This document shows positions 54,360-64,000 of a stretch of DNA of 64,000 bases, in pieces. Origin of the DNA: Tyto alba (taxonomy: Eukaryota > Chordata > Aves > Strigiformes > Tytonidae); assembly GCF_018691265.1 (NCBI RefSeq), contig NW_024881279.1:2261243-2325242 (forward strand). The letters are read 5' to 3'. The position numbers were made by a program, and so were the translations under genes. Every line of letters starts with the position of its first letter. The first letter of the stretch is position 1. A model generated the notes under the pieces. The model did no database searches, was not told the DNA's origin, and was given only the letters and a program-made list of their open reading frames with translations.

Positions 54360-54560
54360 AGATGTTTTGACATCCCTAGCTGACATTTTTCCAGAAATCA
54401 GTAGAATACTAGCACATTTTGTTATGTTAATCATTATTAACAGCATGGCTTTGAGTGCTGGGGAAAAAATTTGCATTTCTGATTATCAGCTTTATCCCAC
54501 GCTCATTCCTAAACAGAGCAAACCTCTAAGCTGACGTGGAAACAAGTTCTTTCTTCCATC
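54360..54560. promoter_or_regulatory. AT-rich block with POU-homeodomain-type palindrome and octamer
   Basis: GTTAATCATTATTAAC (54426-54441) is GTTAAT and its inverse ATTAAC separated by CATT. A perfect octamer ATTTGCAT follows at 54469-54476, and GATTATCAG directly after it. The spacing is three bases longer than the HNF1 consensus, so I do not call it an HNF1 site. The block may extend the regulatory region at 53605-53758. Confidence 0.35.
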
Positions 54561-57500
54561 TGTAACAGCAGCAAAGAAATAGCCTCTTTAGCTTAGGCTT
54601 TCTTGGGAAACATTTGTACATACCTGCAGATTATCTTAACAGAAAATTAGGTTTCTACACTGCTCAGGTTCTTTATGTTCTCACTTGAGCACCAAATATA
54701 TTCAAAATGTAGAATAACTCAGCTGATTATATAGTTAAATCATACACTGAAGTTTAAGTTTTATTAAGTTAGATTATGTGTTTCTAGCGTATAAAAACAC
54801 ACAGGATCTAGTCTCTAAAAAAAAAAAAAAATAAATCTCAAATTGTAACTATCTTTAAAATAATCCAGTCCCAAAATTCATGCAAAACTATGCAAAGCAA
54901 CTAAGTCCATATTCTAACTACATGTCCAGTCTTACCTTCACCCCATGCACACACCAACACCCACCTCACCAGAGCTCTCCAGAGAAATGTGCTTGGCTTT
55001 AAATCACAGCCGTGCCAAACAGAAAAAGTTGGGCTACAAGTGGAAGTAGGGGCTGTTTCCAATAAATAGATGAAGACAGGCTCATCACTAGCAACAGGTG
55101 GGGAAACTTAGAGACAATCATAAGATTCAGATCAGCTGTTTTAGGCCCCTGAAGCTACTTGCAGCTGAGACAGTGCCAGTGGAACACATGAACACTGTCC
55201 TGCTGCTGAGCAAATGCAAGGCTGAGGCCTTGATCAAAAAGAAGAGACTTTAGGAAGTGAAGATGGTTATTTTTAGCAGGCAGCTCATTCCCTGGCAGTG
55301 CTCTGTTCAGTTCCCATAACTGCGCTCATACCCAGGGGCTCAGGTTGTTTCGTCACCTCCTGGGTGGCTGCTGGTGGTCACAGGGACTCAGACCCAGCCT
55401 CCTCTGCCTCCCCTCCCAGTCTGAGCTTTGCGAAAGTATAGAACGTTCCTATGCTGTGCACAACAGAGATATCGGTAATTTAAATGTATACACCCGTATA
55501 TATGCTGCTCTCAAACATGTATGTGCTCCTAGCAGAGCTTGCAAGTCGCCGTTTTGCAAACCTGCTGGTATTTCACAGTGCAATCAAATGTTTAAAAACT
55601 GCAATTAGCAAAGTGGAGACATATGCAAGGAGATAGAACAATAATTAGTGAAATCAAACTGGATACTTCAGAGTTTAAATTATATAATGCGTGACTGGTA
55701 CATAAGTAAGAATATTTGTTTGTTTACTCTATATGGGGTCACCTACTGCTTCCACTGAACAAAGCTGTCATTGATTTTAAATGGAATAAGCTTCTGCTGC
55801 TTAAGCCAATTATTTTCTCACCAGAGATCAGAGCATCAATAAAAATTAACAAATAAGCCAGTTTTTGATCAGCTGAAGCATTGTTTATGTGGGATTTTTA
55901 TCATATTCTTTACTGCGATAAACATAAACAGAGTATTGCACATGCACCAACACTGCCAACTCTGGTAATTTTTCTGAGCCTTTTATGACAGCTGATGTTT
56001 ATCCTCATCCACCTGCCTAGAGACGGGGTGCTGCTGGCCTTGGGGGAACTTGTGGGGGTTTATAGTAAAAAATACAAGTACCAGCGTTGACCTTGGGGTT
56101 GTAGGAACCACCCATAAGCTTATGCTGAGGGGCTGGGCTCCCCGTGAGGTCATTTCATCCTGCCAGGGACAGTGCAGCCCCTCCAGAGGTCCCCGGTTCG
56201 CAAGCCCAGGCTCCTGCTCTTCTCCTGGTTTACCCAGAGAAACCAGCCGGGAGGAAAAGGCCGTCCCCCCCGCCGTGATGGGGGCATGCAGCTCGCTGGG
56301 GTCGGTACATCCAACGCAGGTATCAGGTGGAAGTGGGCCTCCTGCGTTGTTTTAAAGATCTGCTAATCCCTATCACATCCCCTATTTCGGTAGCCAGTGA
56401 TGCATTCTCAGGGAGAGCACACTGGATGATAAGCTGTTGAGGAGAAAACACAGTCGCAAGACAGGTTTTGTATCATCCTATATTTAAACAACAGTTCCAA
56501 GCACAAGGAAACCTTTCCTTGTTGTCGAAGCTAGCTCTGTATTTCTGGTGAATTTGGGGAGGGTCAAATAAATACGCACGTTATTTGGCACATCGCTATC
56601 CGGGTGTGCAACACACACCAAATGAAACTCCAGCTGCAAAGGCTGAAAATAAGTTAAAGGTCTCACTGAAATCATTTTAACAATGCCAGTGAACGGGCAC
56701 AGCAATCCTTCGGATCCCACAGCCACCGAGAGGTTTATGCATTTTTACTCAGGACTTTGTGGTTAGTACATGTCAGCCCCAAGGGCTCCTCGGACGGATT
56801 CTGTCTCCCCTGGGGACACATGGGACGCGTCCCTGTCCCGCAGAAGGGATTGTTTTATGTAAGGTTATATCCAGGTGGGCATGTTTAGAACAGCTCAGTA
56901 AAAATGTGACTCCTCCACATCCAAAGAGCTTTTGGCAAACTGTGTCTTTACGAATTCATCAAACGCGATCTGTCTTCCCGAAGTGGCTGTGTCACTGCGC
57001 GCCAAGCAGCGCCGAGGATGATGGAGCGTATTACGACAGGCAGAAACAACGGGCGAGCACTTCAGCGTGCACGCAAGCATCCCCTGGTCTGCATTCTCAG
57101 GTAGGACTAAAAGAAAAATGCTTTAGGTGAAAACCGCAGTGTCTGCTAAGGTCCGTAGGCTCCAGCCTGCCTCCCGCAGCCCCGGCAGCGACGTGAGCGG
57201 GCACACACACAACCCTGCCAGGGCAAGGGCAGGGCGTGGGCGCAGAAATGCACGGGGGAGGTCAGGGTACCCCCCTCTCAGCACAAACCTCCTACCCTGG
57301 TCCCACGGAGAGGACACGGTGGGAACAGCCCTTGCTGAAAGGCTCTCAAAATATCCCTGTCTTACGTCACGCATATTTACGCATTTGGACTTAAGAGCAT
57401 TGCAGTCAGAAAAGCGATAACCATGCTCTAGCCATGAGCACTGTTTACAGAAGCAGTAAGAAATACAAACAATCAAATACCTAATAACCTTACACAAAGC

Positions 57501-60500
57501 CATTTGAAAGGAAATATGATTTTCCCTAACAAAAAATTCTTTAAGGTTTAACGTAATCTGTTCTCTTCAGTTACTCCATCCCTTGGGAATAAGCACATCA
57601 AAACACTGATCATCTGTACAAGCAAGAAAAGGCATTACAATGCCATTACCAATACCAACCCATTTAAAATGCTTCCAATATTTAGAGAAGAGCTACAGTA
57701 TGATTGCACACAAAATCTCTGATCACTTTTTCAAACAATATTTAATCTGTCCTATAGCCATGGCTCTGTAAAAGCTGCATCTGCAAACAAAAAACACAGT
57801 GTGTAACTAAAGTTGTCGCTACAGCTGAGCAAACACATTCTAGCTAATATTTTACTTATTACATTTCACTTTTTTCTTGTTGGAATATGTTCAAAACCAG
57901 GACACAGAACTTGCAAACATCTTCATCACTGAGCTGTTCCCCTGGGTTTCTCTATGCAGTGAAGAAACCTGGCAGGGTCAGGTGCAGGAAATTCAAGTAC
58001 AGGAAAATTTCTCTCTCCCCAGGGCGATGGTTTATGTCACCAAACAGCATGGTGGACACTTGGGATATGATACGGGAACTCAGGTTTGGTTTCATGGTTG
58101 CATGATGTAAGCAGAGGTACCGACACTGATTTTGGGGTCTGGTTTGATTTAAAGCCATCGAGATGTGGAGCGAAGCGGGGAGGATCTGCCTGCGATGGAA
58201 GGGAGTGGGCAGGAGGGTGGTGCAGGCGTGCCGAGGGGACGTGGGACATCGCTCACGAGGGCAAAGCAGCCCGGTGCCAGGCTGTGCTCTGAGGAACAGC
58301 TTCCCCGGCGTGGAGGGGAGCGGGTGGCAGCAAACCCCCCTGGCAGAGCGGCCACCGACGCTCAGTCCCACAGGGATGCGCCGTGGGGGGACAGTCCCCA
58401 GGGTTCCCAGTGGGGAAAAGGGACGGTGTAAATCTGTAGCCTGCTCCCTGCAGCCAGGAACCAGGCACCAGCGGGCAGACCGAGGTCCCACCAGCTTGGA
58501 GATCTCCACCGGGGATGGAGAGATGGGGTCACTGCTGCCCTGAGCCCTGGGGGCGAAGGGAGACCCCTTTCCCATCCCACAGACCAGAGGTTTTGTTAAG
58601 AGATATCTTAAAGATATTAAAAGAGCTTATCTTTTGATAAGATAGTCTTTCAAACACAGCATAAAGTGCAAGAAGTTAATATTTTGGAGCTCTCTAATCC
58701 CCTCATGCAGAAGCAGCCACACACACTTTCAAATATTTATGCTTGCAAGGGAGAAGGTGGCAGCCTGGATCAGTGCCCTGTGCCCTTCCTCTGTCACCGC
58801 CTCGCTCCCCGGCGGGTAACCAGAGAGAGAAAATTGCATTGTCTAAAGCGAGGAGGCAGCTGCGAGGCTGCGACGAGGCTGCGATGGAGTCAGTTGCTCT
58901 CGTACACAACGTTGTAATGTTTTCCCATGAAATATTCATTACTCATCCCCACTCAGCCTGTCCCCATTAGTACCTCGGCGTCTGAGCAGAGGAGAGGCTG
59001 ATGCGTGGCCCCTCGGCGGCGCGGTGCCGGGCAGCCCGGCGCAGCACACAGCCCACCCTTCCCGAGCACTCCAAGGAAATCCAAATTAGCTCAAACACCT
59101 CTGGCTATGGCACAGGCTTCTCGGTCAATGTCATCTTATCCAGGATAATTATGGAAAATGCTAATTATCAGAAAGAGGTGGGAGGGCAGATTTTTGCACT
59201 CCGGGGGGTCCCAAAAGCCGTTTCTGCATCAGCGCGGCTGCCCCAGCGGGAGGGGACGTGCCAGCCCTGTGGGGACGAGACATCTCACAGCCTTTGGAGA
59301 TGCTCTCCAGCAGCACCCGGTCTATGGCCTGCCCGTGTCCCTGCAGCACCCCTGCCAGCCCCTGCCACATCCCCCAGCCCAGCCAAACCCTTCTCATTCT
59401 CCACCAGTTTCCCAGGAAGCAGAAAAAAATGTGACCGAGGGCCCTGAGCAGGGTCCCGGGGAGTTGAGGTCCCTGGGCGCCGGGTCCCTGCCGTGGGAAG
59501 AGGCACCTCCATCCCATTAGTGCTCTGCTCCCAGACCCGCAGCGTTTTAAGGACAGGAACAGTGTCTTCTAAATCACTGTGGGCTTTAACGAGCACTAAA
59601 GAGATTTGTACATTCGCATGGAAGAGGGATGAGTAATGGCAGGAGGCACGAGGGAGGAATAAATGAACCTGATTATACCTCCACCTGCAACTGGCGTCTT
59701 TGCCCTTGTGCCATATGTTTGCGCCGTCTTTCACGGAAACCTTCCCCGCAGCTGATGTTTCCAGGAGGTGCATGTGAAACACACCAAGGACAGACAACAG
59801 ACTAAGATTTATTTTTGCTCGTCCAGTCACCTGATCACAGTCAGACCTCAGAAATATGTTCCCTTGTTAGGAGTAAGCTGGGTAGACGCTTACTCAATGA
59901 TTTAACCCTTGGGAAATGTTGTTTTCCCCAATCTAAAGATCTCAAATACCTACAGCTTGTTTCAAACGCAGGAGGCACTGAGACCCTCCTGCTTTCTGGA
60001 TCGGGCTCTAAATTAAACCCCAGCACCATGGACTGGCACAAGCTTCCCTGTGACCAGCTGCACACAGCAAACACCCCCGCCAAGAAGGAAGATCAACAAG
60101 CCGTGGCAAACCTCACCCTTCCGAGAAGATGCTACCACCTGCAGCCCCCAGCAGACACGAAGACAAAGAGGAATCAAGGTTGGCACACAAGAGACTGAAA
60201 CGCACGCTGCAAAATCCTTCTCCTGGGTATGTGACATGGGGCAGGAGAAACAGTATGGAAAATGTACACAGGTGCTTTATGCAAAATGCTACATCTGTGC
60301 ATGAAAATTAGGACTATGTAGGAGGTGTGCAATATTCAGGCGAGCATTAATAATTTGTAGCAGTAGATTTTTTTTTTCAATAAAAAATTAAATAAGCTTA
60401 TAAATTATGACAAAAATATAGCCCTGTGTTTCATGACAGGATTACGTAATAAGTATCAGATACTAACTGGCATAAAATTGGGGTCAACCTGGATTTATTC

Positions 60501-63500
60501 CAGTGCAACCAGGACCGGAACGCTGCCCAAGCACCCTCAGTCACAGCGGGTGCATGGGGCCCGTTCAGTACCCCCTGCCCGCACCAGCCCTGCCTCGGGA
60601 TTTGGAGCCACGGGAGGTTTTGGGGTGGCTGCCACCCACCAGCCCGACACGGGACCTGCTCGCCCTGGGGACGGGGATTGTTTTCTCCTGGGGAGGATGG
60701 GCTGGGCAGAGCTGGGGTCTGCCATCCTCACACCACGCAAGGGGAGCAGCAGTGGGCCTATGGGGAAAGAAAAAGGCCACTGGGAAGGAAACAGAAAACA
60801 GAGAGAGAGGGGGGTTTCAGGCAGAAATAGGGCTGGTTTCAATCTAGTTACAAGAAAAAGAGATTCTGAGAAGACTTGCACATGTGCACAGACACACCCA
60901 TAAATGCATGCATGCGTGCACAGGGAAAGAAAAAAGGGACAAGTAGAGCAAGAACAACAATAGTCAAAAAGTAATTTTTTCTTAACCTCTTCAGAATAAA
61001 AATAGCTAGTGTACAAGTTCACTCCTTGGACCATCTGCATCTCATAAGCATAAGTTAAAATCCTGACACCATCTGTTCAATTGCAATTTTAATACTGTAC
61101 CAATATGCCAAATCACAATTATGCTAGCAAGGACAGCAGCCTCCTCACTTACCAAACAACTTGCCGCCGTACTTCAATGAGTCGAGGAACAAAAAGCAGC
61201 CAACTTGGAGCAGAATGAATGAGGGTGCTTGCTGCTCGCCCCGGGGGGGAACGGGCACCCGCCCTCCCAGCCCTGACATGAAAAGGCATCTGGGGTAGGA
61301 CATCTGCAGACTTAAAAATAAACAGAAGAAATTCTCTGGGTTCTCATGGAATGTGGTTTGTTCTCAACAACGGCAGCGCGTTTGCTGTCCTGCAAAGTTG
61401 GCGGCCCAAGGAAGCAGAGAGAGCTCCAGCGCTGCCGCGCCAGGTTCGGGTGCCCGGCACTGCCCGGTGCCCTTTGTTGGGCCGCGGCGGTGGCTGCGGC
61501 TGCGGGGGCCCCCGAGGCAGAAGTCACCTCCGATAATTCTGTCTGCCTCTGTGGTGGCCCAAAGAGGAGACACCGAGATCCCAGCAAGACCCAGAGCGGT
61601 TGGTGGTGTGGGTTCCGGGCTGAGTTTGAATTCAGTGGCAAAAAAGTGTCAAGTGTCCGAAAAAACCTACCCTGTTAAATTTGCCTAGCAAGATTTATAC
61701 CATCTTTTAACTAATTATTACTAGAGAAGATGTTGAAAGCCTTTGACTGTTTTTTGTTGGTCCTAGTGGGAAAAAATCCATTTTAAAATGGAAATTAATA
61801 TAATATCTGCCCAGCCTTCTTCAGTGATTTTTAATTTTTTTTTGCTTAGAAATACTGTGAAGTTACAAATCATACATCATGTCTTGTACTTCTTTGGATC
61901 AATTTCTTCAAGAAAGAAAAACAGGAATGGGTTCCTTTAGCACTGCAGGATATAAAGTGAATGAAACTGAGGGAGGGGAGGAAGGCAAAACACCATCAAG
62001 CAAGAAAATCTTAAAGACGTGGCACATATCCATTTTTTCCTGATCAATGGAACTATGTAGGCATGTTCACAAAATTTAATTAACTTCTGTTCCCCAAGAA
62101 ATCTATGTGCAATGTTTCCCTGCAATTATTTATTTACTATCTGCCACGTAGCTTTTAGCTTTCATCCAGAAAATGATTGGTTTCCGCTGCATTTTCATTA
62201 GCAGGCGTGCAGCAGAGAGGCTGCTTCCCAAATGGTTTGTGGGAAGGTTTGCTCTTCTTTCACCGGCTGTACGTGACTGCTTTCTTGCAAAGAAAATCTA
62301 TTAATGAATTTAGATGCACTTCAAGTATGATGTTGTTTGTGCCAAAGCCACCAGCAAAAGTTGGAAAAGAAACGTACAGATGAAGGAAACTCAGTTCTGC
62401 TGCCAGCAGCTACGAGCGCTGGCGGAGCCGCGGCTTCTGCCTGTTTGCAGCCAGACTTGGTCTGATCCCGAGGCTGCTGCTGCTGGATTGCAAATGCACA
62501 AACTCCAACCTCCGTGCTACTGCAGCGAATCTCCTTGGGCATGGCACGGCGTGCAGCACCCCGTCAAAGGGGGAGGGAAACCTCTCATGGCCAGGGGACT
62601 GCGCAGCCTCGCCCAGCACGTCTGAATCCCTCAGCTCGTCTCTTGAAAGCAAAGGGACTGCAGAGATGCCCGGGGAGAGGGAGAAGAATCTGTCACCCTG
62701 GCTTGGCTGCTCACGTGCCACCTGCTTTGTACCAGCCTGGCTGGAAACATGGGGGCTGCTGCTGGAGAAGGAAGGACGCAATTATTGAGAGTTTCAAATG
62801 GATCATCTTCTCCAGTCCTTCAAGTTTCAGCACAGGAAAGGTTATTCTGACTTCTTAAACTTAGAAAATCATTATAAAGTGAATACTGATGCTTCCTAGG
62901 TACAAGCCAAGTATTCTGAAAATTTAAAAGTGGAAGTTAGAGCAGAGTCCCCATTAATGACCTCCAAGAGATCTGCCAGTCTCAACGGGATGCAGACTAC
63001 CACGGGCTGCCTGATTCCAGACCTGGGAAATTCTGGTTTATCTTTATAACGGGAGGTAGACTTATTTGTATTCATGGCCCATTCTGCAAGTGGAAAAAAA
63101 AAAATCCACACCAACTAACAGATATAAAACAGGAGAAAAACTAGTTGTGACATCCATTTCTATTTTAAGTCCAAATAGTGTGACAATACTGTCCTTTTGG
63201 GAGGGACAGGACTTTATTTATTTATTTCTATCATGAAGGACATCAAAACCAGTGTACAGAACGAATACTATTGCTAGTAAATGCTCATCTTTACAATAAC
63301 ATGTGAAAATGTTCATTGGACTTCTGAAATCAGAAGCACCCCTGCCTGGGTCGGGGGTGGTGAACTGGCCTTAGCGAAAGCCCCCGCGGGGCTGCGGCGG
63401 GGGAGCGGGGGAAGGGACCTGGTCTCTCCCCACCAGTGGGGATGTCACCAAGTTGTGGAAATTCCTCCCACAGACCAAACTGAAAACAGCTGTTCAATCC

Positions 63501-64000
63501 CCCTACAATAAACACTATCATTTGACTTCTGCCTTCACCTACAGGACTCTTTAAAGCAACGGATTCTTTAATCAAATCTTTACTGGTGAAAGCATCTTTA
63601 TCAGCATCCTTATTTCAATGTTCTTTGTCTACTTAAAGTAAGGCAGACCAGCTTTCTATCTCCTCTGACTTGAAAGAAGGGAATGAATTATTCCTCACGT
63701 AATATCAGTCCATTGACTTGAGAGAATAGAGGACTTGTTCTCTTGAATGCTCACAAATGAATGAAATCAAGAATACCTAGAAACTACTCTTCCCCCAGCT
63801 AGGAAACACATGGGTTTGCATCTTGATAACTGTGGCTTCGCTGGGGAAAGTGAAGACACCCTTGGGCTGCATGCGGTTTAGGTTAAACAACGCCCAAGGG
63901 AATGGAAGAATTTATTTGAGCCATCGGTACAAACCCCCTCTGACCAACAAGTCTTGTGGTTTAAGAGGTGATGGCAGGATTGAGAGAAAGTCATTCTGTC
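54561..64000. other. Intron, no gene; FOX/GATA-rich AT blocks and GC pockets
   Basis: AT-rich block 55620-55960 holds TGTTTAC-type forkhead sites, AACAAAG and ATAAACATAAACA. The GATA-rich block 58598-58645 holds AGATATCTT and the facing pair CTTATC (58626-58631) and GATAAG (58636-58641). GC/CpG-rich pockets lie at about 56250-56300, 57170-57300, 58160-58560, 59000-59060 and 61380-61540 (the last contains GCCGCGGCGGTGGCTGCGGC). ORFs of up to 207 codons in these pockets overlap on both strands and show no family features. The upstream KCTD16 coding exon is not reached. Confidence 0.55.

Noticed and set aside
54426..54441. HNF1 binding site
   Set aside because: The two half-sites are correct, but the spacer is four bases instead of one, so it does not fit the HNF1 dimer.
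57952..58575. 207-codon minus-strand ORF
   Set aside because: It overlaps several plus-strand ORFs in a GC pocket; no domain is recognised.

Overview
The window looks like vertebrate nuclear DNA, most likely from a bird. Intergenic and intronic sequence is almost free of recognisable transposons: I found no Alu/L1-type elements and no canonical CR1 3' tail. GC- and CpG-rich pockets alternate with AT-rich blocks, and the only gene signal is an intron-split exon. No prokaryotic features were seen. The bird assignment is an inference; another sauropsid is possible.

Only one protein-coding segment can be supported: the last coding exon of KCTD16 on the minus strand at 690-1141. It encodes the C-terminal 149 residues of this auxiliary subunit of GABA-B receptors. 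It has a clean splice acceptor next to it (1142 upward) and a TAG stop at 690-692. Positions 1-689 are then 3' UTR (minus-strand sense), with no canonical poly(A) signal inside the window. The exon carrying the BTB/T1 and H1 domains is not present anywhere else here. Positions 1142-64000 are therefore most simply read as at least 62.8 kb of the large KCTD16 intron that precedes the last exon.

The intron holds no second gene that I can defend; the many ORFs are chance readings of GC-rich or low-complexity DNA. It does contain structured non-coding DNA. (1) A 424-nt uninterrupted homopurine GGGA-rich tract lies at 21070-21493 and should be prone to triplex and G-quadruplex formation. (2) A SOX-type palindrome is followed by an exact-period 56-bp tandem duplication that places two perfect POU octamers in register (53605-53758). 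(3) A PBX/MEIS-like composite site sits inside inverted repeats at 10541-10711. (4) A diverged pair of 81-bp copies lies 4 kb apart (7684-7764 and 11630-11710, 64 of 81 identical, no gaps). (5) A CpG-island-like segment of about 495 bp at 52021-52515 could be an internal promoter. (6) Several homeodomain-rich AT blocks and perfect palindromes are present. Together these suggest an intron carrying cis-regulatory elements, plausibly for neural expression of KCTD16 or a neighbouring gene. That regulatory reading is inference; only the motifs and repeats are seen directly.
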